64,000 nt of DNA from Lobosporangium transversale. Taxonomy: Eukaryota; Mortierellomycota; Mortierellomycetes; Mortierellales; Mortierellaceae. The position numbers were made by a program, and so were the translations under genes. Under the pieces are notes generated by a model. That model did not search any database. It was not told where the DNA came from and was given only the letters and a program-made list of their open reading frames with translations. Below, piece after piece: positions 1-12,247 of the stretch (position 1 is the first letter of the stretch; each line of letters opens with the position of its first letter). The stretch spans positions 248,001 through 312,000 of the forward strand of contig NW_019029027.1 of NCBI RefSeq assembly GCF_002105155.1, given 5' to 3'.

Positions 1-34
1 TACATTACCCTCCAAGATACAACAAAAGGATTGT

Positions 35-83
<49 letters not shown>

Positions 84-2098
84 CGCTGCCGAATGTGTGT
101 CGTACATGATAGTTCATAAAGAAGGAGATGGGATCTTCAGACAAGTTTGCTCCAAGCCTCTGCAAGCTTTGTGATGCCGCATCATCCATGACTTGCTTCA
201 GATTTTTCCTGGTGCTCGAATTTCTGTCCTTAGCTATCAATATTAGTTGATACTGGCTCCATAATGCATTTGCGGCTGCCAATTTTTCTGCAGCCCAGCA
301 GAGCTGGAATCTAGTGTCAATTGTGAGGCGGCTTGCCATTCCAGCAGCTTGGATACTCTCAATGATGCTCGTGATCCTCGTGTAACGTTCCCAAAGCTTT
401 CCAGTCAAGTCCTTGCCCGAACTTAGCAATGCTGCATAGGACTTCATGATCTCAGTGCTAACATTCAACGAGGCCTGGTTAAGATCACCGCCGTCGTAGT
501 GTGTTAGATCAAATGAGATAGGGTTGTTCTTTTTGCGGCCAAAAAAGACTGCCTGTTCCAGCTTAGCTTGTAATTGCTCCGTCAGCAGCTCCTTGGGTGA
601 TCTGGGTTCGTCTCCTAAAGTTGAAGATGGTAAGCTAGAGCTTTTGCTGTTGTCTATTTGGATGTTGATCCCTAATCGGCCACTAGCCTTGCATATAATT
701 GTAAGCTCACTACTATCTTCCATCTCTAAACCGCGCTGCTTCCAATCCTCTGATCCAAACCCGATAATCCTGTCTGTCTTCAGAGGAACCAAGTCCTCGA
801 GGTCCATCTTAGGTGATGTCGAGCTGATGATTACTGCTTTGGGCATGACAATGAAAACACCTGGGCCACCCTTTGGTACAACTAGTCTTGGCGATGCCAG
901 CGGACGTAGATCCTCTTCCTTTAGGGCCGAAGCGGTATAGGGATATTTCTGCGTATTAGTCACTGAATTTGCTTCACGTGGGAGAAATGGTATGCTATGG
1001 GATACAGTATAGGAAAATACTGTTTTTTTTTGCATTCAACTTACCATTGTGCTGTGGATATATTTCACGCTTTCAATATCAATGCTTGGACTAAACTGTG
1101 ACGAAAGTGTAAACAGCGCACAAGACAGTGGTGTCGTTGGATATTTCTCGGCAGTGTCAAAAAAAGTTACTAGCAACAATAGTTTGCCGTTTTTAATATA
1201 CTCAATATCCAAAAGACGAACGTCGGGATCGCTGCCAAGAGGAAGTGTAGCAGAGTAATCACGCAAAATCCGTTCTGTAACCTTTTCCTTTAGCGGAATT
1301 TCAGGCTCCTGGGCGTATTCGCCAGACCTGTGAAGGCACCATCTATGAAGGGTTCTCTGTGTCAAAACGTATAAATTCCATCGCCCAAGCTGATCCTGGA
1401 TTTTGGGGCCAGAGGTTAAGGATTTAACTTTTTGAGATATATCAGGTCCTTGTGTCTTGCCAATAATGCTATAGAACGATGCCATTGCCCCTCCTGATTT
1501 CCCATGCAATTGGGTCGATGTGAGGGTAATGGATCCGAGCTGCTTTTTGATCGCCATCTGGTAAATGCACGCGTATCTTGAGCCAAAATAATATCCCATG
1601 GGCTATTTATTGACATTTCATATGAATGAAATGGATTGTAAGTCCAGGGTCATACGCTAATGCGGCACATATAATATGAAAGATAGTGGCTAGTGAGTGA
1701 CATCCTATGAGGAAAAACTTACCCCAGCACATTCAACATAAGTAATGCAGTCATTTTGGGCTAAGTTAATTTTCGTATCCACATGCTCATCGACATTCGA
1801 GAGGCTGAGATCAATATTATTCCAGTACCAACAGGTTCCGTCGGGAGAACATGCGAGTACACCAGAATTCTGATTATCTGATTTGGTTATGGTGACCACT
1901 GGCAAAAGAACCGAGGCTTCTGCTGATGTATAGCTGTTTGGTGGCATTGGAAGGCTGATACACATTGGAGGAGATCGGTACGTAACATCCTAATTATAGA
2001 AAAGATCATATAGTTCCATCCAGGTTCTTAGATTCCCGATCTATTATAAATTCGACAAGTGTTGTTCTAAGGTTCACCCTTTGTGCATTGCTCTTTCG

Positions 2099-2132
<34 letters not shown>

Positions 2133-2733
2133 TATGAATAGTGGTACCTTCTGGACAGCCCAGATGTAACATTTTGACTGTGATACAATAATGCCAAGCC
2201 CTGCATCAAAGTCTATCTTGGCTGCCATGGGCTGTGTATAGAAATCTATAAAGTCAATAGATCCAATAATGCATGAGAAATCTACGTCAGTATTTTCATA
2301 TATTTCGTGTTCATGCCGCTCCTGCGCAAACTCTTAAGCAACTAGTAAAATTCAGTTACTGTATACCTGTCCTGCTCAGCGCCTCATCAACTTCACGAGG
2401 TAGCGGTCCGAAGTATGCCACTAATGTTTTATCGGTTTTCGAATAAATCGAATCTTCATCGATTGGAACGCCTTCACCTAGACGTGGAGGGAGTCGTGGA
2501 GTGTTATCATCTATATCTGCTCGAATAGGCGTCCAAGTACTCTCTAAGTCGGAATCGGCTGAATAAGCAAAGAATTTGCCACGATTTATTGATGAAATGG
2601 CGGAGTGAGGCAGCGCATACTCAGCATTAGTATCGACTGCTCGACTTTCGTTTTGAGGCCGATTACTTGATCCACTGCTATTGTCCTTAAGATTGGCTGC
2701 CGCTCCTCCTTTAGATGCCCTTGCCGCGAACAT
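1..2733 (-). CDS. NUP133: Nucleoporin NUP133 (5' part, runs off the left edge)
   Basis: Scaffold subunit of the Y-complex of the nuclear pore. Coding exons read on the minus strand: 2733-2367, 2332-2148, 1989-1723, 1602-1045 and 948-85, joined in phase by GT-AG introns. A further intron starts at 84 and carries a long T run followed by an A run. Exons 1-4 (about 460 residues) fit the Nup133/Nup155-type N-terminal beta-propeller; exon 5 changes to an alpha-helical region. Family-like stretches are KKQLGSITLTSTQLHGKSGG in exon 4 and a DLNQASLNVSTEI segment in exon 5. The ATG at 2733 is the first in frame after the divergent promoter. The C-terminal alpha-solenoid lies outside the window. The family call rests on recalled similarity, not alignment; a Nup155-like paralogue is the main alternative. 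Confidence 0.8.
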
Positions 2734-3113
2734 AATTTTTCTTCTCACGTTTAACTTTAGAGTGGCTCAAGCTCAAAACAAAAGTCTAAAAAAGCCAAGC
2801 TTTTGATTTTTTAATGTCCCTCAACTCTGTTTTGCTCCTTGTAGTCGAATCCAGGAATGAGATTATATGGAGCAGAGGTACCCGTCAAATAGAACCGTAG
2901 ACAAAATGCTCTGAATTGACAAAAAGAGTGGACTGATGGTTGAATAACAAGGGAGGAGAGATCAGAGGTATGCACCGCGACAAGCGCGTCCCAGAAAAGT
3001 TGTGTTAAGACTTGCGCTCACGGCAAGTTCTGCGCCACCGAAAAAAAAAAAAAAAAAAAAAAAAAAAAGAAAGATTGCATTCATCCATCTATTCATCCCT
3101 TTTTTTTAGCATC
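2734..3113. promoter_or_regulatory. Shared divergent promoter region, NUP133 / ankyrin gene
   Basis: About 380 bp separate the two start codons, so both promoters must lie here. The stretch contains a pure A run at about 3042-3068. I see no clear TATA box. Confidence 0.45.
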
Positions 3114-3209
3114 ATGTCTCGCTATAACATTTGGCTGGCCGCAAGTAAAGTCCCTCATTCTCCTTCTCTTTTTTCTCTTGATAGATAAGAAACCTGACAA
3201 TCTTGGACA

Positions 3210-3242
<33 letters not shown>

Positions 3243-4171
3243 CATGGAAGACGATTGACACCCTATCCCGAAAACCTCTTCCTGTTTCATATTTACAGGC
3301 GACGGTGACCTTGCAAGTGTCAAAAAGTATATCGAAGAGGACGGTATTTCTATCGACACTCAGGATGAGAATGGATATTCGGCACTGTAAGATAATTTCA
3401 ACATATCCTTTTGTGTCTCTACCTTCCCTCATTTAATCACAATTACAAACGCATTATTACAACTTTTTTATGACTGTATTTCAATTTTAGTCATGCCGCA
3501 GCATCATATGGACACAAGGAATTGATTAAGTATTTACTGGGGAAAGGTGCCAACGTCAACATTCAGGATCCAGATGGCGATTCTCCTCTTTTCGTCTGTG
3601 AGACAGTTGAGATTGCCAAGATCCTGATCGACGCTGGAGCAGACGCTAATCACGTTAATGGGAACGAATTGACTGTAAGCTGCTCTGTAGTAACTGAAGG
3701 CTTCTCATTATAATGAGTTTAATCCTTACTTTTCGATTTTAAATTGGTCATTTCTTGATTAAGTAGTATCTTGCTTGTTCCTTATTCACCCTTCTTTCCT
3801 TTTAGGCGGCAGAAAATGCGCAAGAGGAGGAGTGGTTTGAGGTTGCTCATTATCTTCGCGAGCTTACTGGAGTACCTCACCCTGACAAGGAAGTTGATGA
3901 GCTCGAGGACGACATGTCACACCTTCTGGAAGACAGTGATGACAGTGACAGCAACAAATCAGAAAGTGACAAGGAAGATGATGACAGCGATTCCGATGTC
4001 GCCGGCGAAAACAAATTTAGGCAGAGGATAGAGGCTATAATGAAGGCTACGGAGGCCGATGGCAAGAATCGCGATGAGGAACTCCAAGTTGTGGTCGCGG
4101 AGATGCTGGCTGCTGCTGGCCCTGAAAGAGCAGCTAAGCTTTCGAAAGAACTCCAGGCTCTGGACAAGTAG
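3114..4171 (+). CDS. Small ankyrin-repeat protein with acidic C-terminal half
   Basis: Four exons, 3114-3144, 3299-3386, 3491-3674 and 3806-4171, give 222 residues. All junctions are GT-AG and in phase. The N-terminal half holds about three ankyrin repeats; the second contains the typical NGYSALHAAASYGHKELIKYL. The next segment has the consensus end GADANHVNGNELT. The C-terminal half has a Ser/Asp/Glu-rich acidic stretch (residues about 135-160) and a helical tail. Size and layout resemble small fungal ankyrin proteins of the Yar1 / S. pombe P1E11.10 type. Yar1 is a ribosomal protein S3 chaperone, but the same role here is only a guess. It is convergent with the beta-helix gene, whose stop lies 196 bp away. 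Confidence 0.85.
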
Positions 4172-4367
4172 AATATAGTATGCAGCTGAGCAATATATTG
4201 TATTTTAGTCATGACTAAAGCAAGTCATTCCTCGGTTAAGGACTTGGATATGGTCATAGGAGGGTTTAATGTGGTCTCTAATGACATTATTAGTAATTTT
4301 TATTGATGATGCGTACATGTGCCATAGAAAAAGTTGTAATAATATTACAAGAACTAACGATACTGAT

Positions 4368-6513
4368 TTAAAAGCGTGGAGAATATCTTTGTCGACCCTC
4401 AACTCCAACAGCATTCTTGACACGCTGGACATCACCACCCATGCGCGCGACCAACTGAGCCCAGTAAAGGCTACGAGGTTCGACAGGACGGTTATGGGAA
4501 ATGAGTCGTGTTGGAGGCGCCTCAAACATGACATGGTCAGTTACATGCCCTTGAAACCCAATGATCCAATTGGTTGCTCCAGGCGGATCCTGGAAACAGT
4601 TCTTATTCTGAAGCGCTTTGCAGTTATACACAACATGGAAAGCCCCTGCCCACCCTTGACCAGAACCCATCCATCCTCGTTGACGTATGTTCAAGGTATT
4701 GCATGTTATATTGTCATATAAGATTCCCATAGCAAAACGTTCATGTGGCCCTGTATCGTTGTTGCCATTCACTCCTGTTGAATCTACAAACACGTTTGGT
4801 CCGCAAACTCGCCCTAGCGTAATGAAATCGTGTCGAGCATTATTTGTGAAGCAACGCTTAACAAGACCCATTTGTCCACTTAGATTGTACATGTAACGGC
4901 GGCCTCCTTCCGAAGGTTTGGATACGGGATGAAGCACAGAACAATCCTGAATGGTAATGTACCGAGACCAAGCTGCTGCATAGATCCCGCTGACGAAATG
5001 CATTGTAGTTACATCGGCAACCCAGCCATGAATTGTGCTATCTAGCACAATAGCATACCAACCATGGCTTTCATCCTCTGGATTGCACGAATCGAACTCG
5101 CTCACCAAACGCATATTTTCAACGCCAACATCGGATATGGTAGGAAACTTGTGGACAAGACCATAAATACGCGCTGGGGGATACTTTGGATCAAGGCACA
5201 TTACCATCGGGATGTCAATAATAAATGTACTTGTTGCTTGGTCAATGGCCACAATCTTGCGTTCGAAACGGAATGTGAAAGACTTCGCTGTCCATTGTGT
5301 TGATCCGGGACCATTGGGCCTTGCTGGTAGTCTGTCCATGCCAATATCACAGATCCATTGATCACATCCAGGGCGCTCAATCTACTCCATGGCATAAAGG
5401 CGTCATTATTATTAAGTATGGGACCTGGCTCTCAAGCTAGATTTCCTTTTACTTTGAAGAGCATTTTAATCACTTACAACAATAGATTCGCCCACGGAAT
5501 ATCCCTTGGTACTCACGACTGGGATATATGTTGCCCCACATGGAACAAGTACGCCTTGTCGAGAATATGTTTCGGGCTTACCACAGCCTTTGTATCCATT
5601 CACTGGCATCATGTCTCTTGTCCTGGCCATGCAACGCTGTTTCTCAACACATCCCATCTCGGACCTCAGCATTCCATTTACGAGAATGAAATCACGTTGG
5701 ATATTGCCTGTAGCAATGACGATAGTTCCATCTTCACCTTGACCTTCGCCTCTAAGGACAATACCCGAGGCATTGATGACAATTGCTCCTGCTACACGAT
5801 ATGTGCCAGCTTTCAGCAGGACTGCACCTCTAACTTGCGCTCCATCCTCACCAATACGTTGCAAGGGCAAGGCTGCAACGGAATCTATGGCAGACTGGAT
5901 TCTGTCAGTATCGTCCATGAAAGGATCAATGGATGGTTCGACCACCATTTGAACAGGAACCATAGGGAGCTTGACATGACCCTCTCTATACCCAACTCTT
6001 GAGAAATCAGGAATCGTGTTATTACAGGCATCGGGCACTTTGAGTGTTTCTAGATCACAAGTATCCATGTATTCTGTCTCCCTGGATGACCGAGGCTGTG
6101 CAAATGGTCTATTTAGAAGCAAGTGATTTTTCAATGTTAATCCTAATATTGGTTGGGTGAGATCTAGGAATGAGGTTGCTACAAGTCCAATAGTTTGGTA
6201 TCGCAGAGAGCCTTACGCTTGATTTTGGAATTGGTCAGTCTGGTGGCCGGGATACTGGTTGCCTGGGTATTGTGCGGCCACTTTAGCCTTGTGTTCAGCC
6301 GACTGCGAAGGAAAAGATTGCCTAGGAGGTTGTACGGGACGGTTTTCATGAATGTACTCTATATATTTGAATGCAATTTACAATTCGTCAGGTATGAGGG
6401 TCAATAGACGATGCTTCATATGTACATGATATTCGTCTTGGAAAATTTGCTGTACCACGCATTTTGTTGGCGAGCATGCGCCCAGCACGTCGCCCAATTT
6501 GTTCCAGACTCAT
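4368..6513 (-). CDS. Right-handed parallel beta-helix (pectin-lyase fold) protein
   Basis: Minus-strand exons 6108-5478 and 5381-4368 are firm: the junction SIV|IERPGCDQW is in phase with GTAAGT and TAG. Two upstream exons, 6358-6217 (firm 3' side) and 6513-6456 (tentative), would give about 614 residues. The N-terminal part has the RGAVLLKAGTYRV and SGIVLRGEGQGEDGTIV segments seen in pectin-lyase-fold proteins that start with an (R/D)DTDxIQxAID motif, present here as DDTDRIQSAIDSV. The rest is rich in short beta-strand and Asn turns. Upstream of the first ATG the same frame encodes a hydrophobic stretch (about 6514-6550), hinting at a signal peptide or anchor whose true start I could not fix. 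Likely an extracellular polysaccharide-acting protein; substrate unknown. Confidence 0.7.
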
Positions 6514-9426
6514 GACGAGGAAGATTGCAATAAGGAGAAGGGGAATAATGTACGAATCCAGTTTAAGATGAGAGATGTGTGTGTGAGAGAGAAAAAATAT
6601 ACAATGAGCAAACGATGAGGACGATGCGGACTATTTCAGCATGGTCTGATTGGTTGAGTTTTGTCGGGCGCAGCACGATGTGGTCATGTGCACGTGACAA
6701 TTTAGGTCCCTGTGTAATGTCTCATACACGGAACCGTTCATTGAATCAAACAATTGAAGGTTCAAGATTAATCCATTGCCCGTAGGAGCACCACCCAATA
6801 AGGTGGCGGTCAAACAGCTAGAACCAATGATCTCATACTTTGCACTTTCGTGGCCTGGTCGATCGAGTTACTTATTCTAACGCGCAAGCATTGTTTTGCT
6901 GTTGCGACGAAATGCCGCTTCGAGTAAGCTGGTGGTATCTGAGAGCACATGCAAGCCCTATTGTTGCAGCTCGATCTTTAGCTCCCATGCCTAAAAGATG
7001 GCATTTCCACAAGATTTTAAGATTCGTTGACTGAATGTAAATATGAACAATATGCACTGTGACTATGGGGTGTGCTCAAGTAACTGTCATTATCACTTTA
7101 AGTGCCAGCATATAAATGTTTACTGAGGCAATGGGCATATATCTTTATTAAACAAAAGATTGGATCATACTGCAGTTCGAGTATGAAATTTAAAAAAAGA
7201 AAAAAAGGCAAGTCGGTAGCCACATATTGATCAGTCTTCATATTCTTGAAGGAGCTATCTTCTCTATTCGTTCGTCTCTACTAAGGGTCAAAATCGCCTG
7301 GGCTAGATACTGACGAGAGTGAATGCAAGTGATCTCCTTTTATTTCAGCCATGATTTCACACGAAAAATAACCCAAAAACAGCGTGGCTCGTGCTCTGTT
7401 TGTAAATCATCAGCTTGGTGTGTGATGTGTCAATGCTGAAGACTTGAATGCCACCATAGACAAATAGACCCACTATCAACGTTGGTCTTTGTTGTATTTA
7501 GTAAGGTATATGAATATTGAGTTAAATGATCACTTTCTTATAAATTTGTATCTCTTCAGTAAGTAGAGGATCAACAAGCATGTGTAGATCCGCAAATGAC
7601 CAAACCATAACCATGTATTAGTACCACAAGTGCAAAAGCCAAGCGCTAAGCCACGCCCTTTCGTCTTGGACTGCGCATGCAACAGTCCTGAGTTAGCTTT
7701 CTAATCCTTAGCTCCTCATCCTATTCATTCGTCTAAAGGTATCCCGGAACCGGTATTTCTTATTGCTGTATAAACTCTTAAAATATATGGCACTTCAATA
7801 GACTAATAAATGGTTTGCCAATGTTGGTACTGGTGCCTGAGGTAAAGCTGAAGGTTATCATCCTTACAAATGAGCCGACGCTGACTGTTGATGCAAACTT
7901 AAAATGAAGTCCAGAAGAGTAGGCTATTAGAGGTGGCTATCCTTCTTATTGTGCATCTACGAGATTGACTTTATTCATTTAGGAGTGTGTGCAAGCAATA
8001 AAAATATATAGTATGGGTCACTTCCTTGTCGTCCTATACTCTTCAGTCTCAACAGCTTCCTCGATGTGTTATTCATCCTATGTAGTCACTCACATTTAAA
8101 TTCCTAGAGCTGAGACAGGCTTTGGTACCTGCATCTGCTGCTCTGTGTCTGAGCGGCAAAGAAGCGGGTAAGAAGACGATTCACGACAAGCGCAGCAAAG
8201 AAAAAGGCCTCGTCCACTGAAACTTGCCAAGAAAGTGCTTGAGTTGGTTCAAAAGCGCGGAGGGAAAGTCAAGAAACAACTCCATTTTAAAATAACAAAA
8301 GAGCTTTATCAAAGTTTATCCTTGGCATATCGGGTTTCTGCCACGCTCTTGCGGACAGTATGCCTAGTGAGTGGACTATCGGGATTTGATCTGTTGGGCC
8401 TTAATATGGCACAGAGGTGTAGGAAAAAAGTTATTACTGTCCAATGATTTTGCTTCGTTTCTCTAGCCAACTATCTCTTTGCCGCCACCAGTCTTATCAC
8501 GTCTCAATAAGTCTTTCGGGCACTGCGCGACCATTACCACAGTATCTCACTGTACCTAACGTCGAAGGCACACTGTTACGGAGGAGGGATCACCCATAGT
8601 TGTCAACTACCGCTTTACTTCGATGCTTCACTTCTTCACTTCTACGAGATGTATGAGGGGGCATCCGATTAGGTCAAAAAATATTAAAGAACGTGAAGTC
8701 CCATTAATGCAAGCTTTTGTGATCCAACGGCTATGCAAACGCTAATTTCTCTTTCCCATTAATTAGTCGCTTCTCAAAGAGGCTCATATGTGGCAGTGCA
8801 CATTCATGATGCAGATACGCCGTTACAGGAGACGCCGTTAAAAGACGGCGCGCTAGGAAACCTTGGCTAGCATGCTTGTGACGGGTAATAAAATAAATAC
8901 CTTTTCATTATTCTATTGCTCTTCAATGAGCTAACATTCTTTCCCGAGACGGCGTGTTTTTTAATGGTCTGTACAATGTTTTGTTCGTAAATTATCTGAG
9001 CATTTCCTGAGAATGAAGAAAAGAGACTGTAGCACAACTATTTCACTTCCTCCATGATCTAGCTAACTCTGTCGTTGACAAATGTGCAGATATATAAAGG
9101 TCCTCTTCTTGTCTCCAATTATTTTTTTCATCAGCACTCTTCACCAGCAAGCAAAGTAAACAGCTCATACTCATCTCATTGCTTTAGTTCCTACACGCTT
9201 GGTTCGTATTTATATTTCGTCTAATCACCCAAAATCTTTCCAACTCTTTAGCTTCCCTCTTCGTTTATTAAGGACACTACCTATTTCGTCCCTCTCCACC
9301 GTCTCCACCCAAAAATAAGGTAAGGACAACTCTCAATCACTTGTTCTCAATATTCCACTCTTTTCTTGTCATTTTCATGTCGTTCTCACATGCAGGTATC
9401 CCTTCCTCCTAACAACATAGCTAAAC
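6514..9426. other. Gene-poor stretch
   Basis: No convincing gene. A short open frame at 8235-8447 (plus strand, Lys/Arg-rich start) has no family I recognise. A perfect 6-bp-arm hairpin with a 6-nt loop lies at 8833-8850. The rest is AT-rich with no tRNA or rRNA signature. Confidence 0.4.
9091..9100 (+). promoter_or_regulatory. Probable TATA box of the small secreted protein gene
   Basis: TATATAAAGG lies about 335 bp upstream of the ATG at 9427. A pyrimidine-rich leader follows, with a likely intron at 9320-9395 (AAG|GTAAGG to TGCAG), which brings the ATG to a normal 5' UTR distance. Confidence 0.5.
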
Positions 9427-9792
9427 ATGAAGTTGACCAGTTGCATCTTGGCTTTGATGGCAGTTGCCGCAGCTGAAGCAGGCTGCAGAAGGATGAAGTT
9501 GAATGGCGATCCACTTGTTGTTGCAACATTCACCGACACTGCTTGTTACAACAAGAACTACGGAAGAAGGTCGAGGAACCGTGGTGCGTGCATCAACATT
9601 AAGAACAGCAAGTCCTTCATCTTTGAGTCGGCTTTGAATCTCCGCAACGAGCACTTGTGCAGAATTAGACTTTACAGCGATAATGGCTGCAAGAACCAGT
9701 TTGGAACATCTCTTGGACACTGGATGAAGGAAACTGTGTCCAAACCAATTGGAAGCATCCGTGTTTCATGCAGAGGCGAGCCTTACTTTTAA
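9427..9792 (+). CDS. Small secreted cysteine-containing protein
   Basis: Single coding exon, 121 residues. The N-terminus is a clear signal peptide: KL, then a hydrophobic run (CILALMAVAAAEA), then a likely cleavage before GCRR at about residue 19. The mature part is about 100 residues, basic, with six cysteines. A TATA box and a leader intron upstream suggest a well-expressed gene. I do not recognise a domain. The size, signal peptide and even cysteine count fit fungal small secreted proteins of the effector or antimicrobial kind, but nothing in the sequence selects between these. No frame breaks are seen. Confidence 0.8.
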   Translation: MKLTSCILALMAVAAAEAGCRRMKLNGDPLVVATFTDTACYNKNYGRRSRNRGACINIKNSKSFIFESALNLRNEHLCRIRLYSDNGCKNQFGTSLGHWMKETVSKPIGSIRVSCRGEPYF

Positions 9793-10373
9793 AGACCTGT
9801 TCTTTTTTCTTATACCAAAGAAACTTTTAAACTAAAATGTCTATTGGGTAATAAACTTCCTCTAAGAGCCGGTATAAAGACTAACAGAGTTGATGAGTGA
9901 TGTTGGTAAATTTGTCTATGAATGCATAAGTACCTAACGGTACAATCTGTCTATGTAAATGGGGTGAGAAGTCGAAGCGAGACGTGATTATTTCCTTAAA
10001 CTTTAGAGTGGAATGGATGGCACACCCTACACCAAACCTGTTGAAGTAGATCCCCTGAATAGCTTCAATACCCAGCCACGCTTTTATTCAGCGATAGAAT
10101 GGAATAGTATCTTTCTCCATGAGAAGGAATATCTCCAGGATCGTAGCCTCCCCAATAAAATTAGGAGTAATGCTAAAAGACGAGCTTCGCGTGATACACA
10201 TATCAAATGACAGTCTCTGTAAATGCAATGGCTCTATCGAAATTTCCTCAATTGCAATCACTTGTTTTTGGTTATAAATGCAAAGCGCAGCAATCGAATG
10301 CAATGTTAATGAACTTGTAAAGATTTGTACTTTTCATTCTTCTCAACAAACTAATTCGCATCATTTTTTAACA
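9793..10373. other. Intergenic stretch before the gephyrin-like gene
   Basis: Holds the 3' UTR of the secreted protein and the promoter of the next gene. I see no further gene or clear motif. Confidence 0.4.
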
Positions 10374-10512
10374 ATGTCAAATCAATTACGCGTTGGAGTC
10401 CTCACAAGTAATGCCTAAATAGATAATTGCCTTAGAAACACGCCGGCTTTTATTATTATCACTATTGTTTAATTTATTTAATAGATGTAATAATCAATAC
10501 GGTTTTCGCTTT

Positions 10513-10552
<40 letters not shown>

Positions 10553-11350
10553 GTGATAACAGTCAGCGACACTGCATCCGTGGATCCTGCATCTGACACC
10601 AGTGGACCATCTCTTTGCCGTCTGCTCGAAGCGGAGCCTAGATATACAATTCAGATGACAGCATGCGTGCCTGATGACTTCAAGGCTATTCAGAAAACTG
10701 TCACCGCCTGGTGCGACGACCTCGATCTGCACCTAGTCCTCACCACTGGTGGAACAGGCTTTGGCATTCGCGATTGCACTCCAGAGGTAGGTAAATCTTT
10801 AAGTCCTAAAAAAAAGGAAAAAAAAAAGAAAAGCTTTATGGAAGAAATAATATGTATTCACTCATGTGGAAAGGCTGTTTTACCACTTATTGAGAGGCAA
10901 ACACCTGGAATTACGCATCTCATCTTTTCCAAATCCATCCCCATCACGCCTTTCGCGGCCCTGAGCAGAGCTGTGTCAGGCATCCGCGGCCAGACCCTAA
11001 TCTTGACATTCCCTGGAAGTCCAAAGGCGGTTAAAGAAAACTTTGAGGCAGTTGCAAAGATACTGCCTCATGCTATTGATCTTGCTCGTGGAGGAACAGG
11101 AAAAAAGGTACATGAAAAGATGCAGGGTGGACCACGACCATCGGGCATTGCCTCTGAAAGCAGTAATAGTATAAGAACAGAGCATTCGCATGGACATAGC
11201 CACGGACACACTTGCTTCCACCACAGTGACAGGGAAGCTAGGACAGATGCTGGATCGCTTGAACTGGGCACGCCAGGTATATGTCTCCCCATATGGCTGC
11301 ATGTTTTTTTTTTTTTTTTTTTTTTCTCTTCTTATGTTGAATTTATATCC

Positions 11351-11381
<31 letters not shown>

Positions 11382-12214
11382 TTCATTTTAATGCATGTGC
11401 TTGGGTTATAGTACCTAAAAGGCTCCGCAAATCACCATATCCACTTATTCCAATGGATCAAGCGCTGGCAGCTGTCATGGATCGAATTACACCCCTATCC
11501 TCGACCGAAAAGCCTGTCGATGAATCATTGATCGGTGCAGTATTAGATGAGGATGTAATCGCTGTTGAAGCTGTCCCGGGGTACCGAGCATCAATTCTGG
11601 ATGGTTATGCAGTAATTGGTAAATACCAATAGATCACAATATATAATGATAAAAGAGACATGTAAAAATGGGCACGTGGTTTGTATATCTTTTTATTTGA
11701 TCTTTGATCTTTACAATCCTAATATGAGATCTTTTTTTTTGTTTTTTGTTTTTTGTTTTAAAGACACGGATGGTCCGGGACAGTACCCAGTCACTGCGGT
11801 ATCCATTGCAACAGCAGCATCGGATGGAACTACAAAACTTCTTCCAGGGCAGATTGCTAGAATTACAACTGGAGGTGCAGTGCCCGAGGGGGCTACAGCG
11901 GTGGTCATGGTTGAAGATACCAAACTGATCAAGACATCCGAGGATGGTACGAAGGAAGAGATCGTAGAGATTTTGACCAAGGTGCGCAAAGGAGAAGCTA
12001 TTCGTGAGATCGGATCTGATATACGAATTGGCCAAGCAGTTCTCAAGAAGGGACAAGTTATCTCCGCTGTAGGCGGAGAAATTGGTGTGCTTACCTCAAT
12101 TGGTGTCCGGAAGGTATGAAGTGAGAAATGACGAGAATGTGGACAATGATGATGATATTTTATGTTCGTTTCCCGAATATGGCCGTGACTCTGTGTTACC
12201 CATCTGCTGGGCAC

Positions 12215-12247
<33 letters not shown>

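Noticed and set aside
4269..5303. Plus-strand frames across the beta-helix gene.
   Set aside because: They lie antisense to well-supported minus-strand exons.
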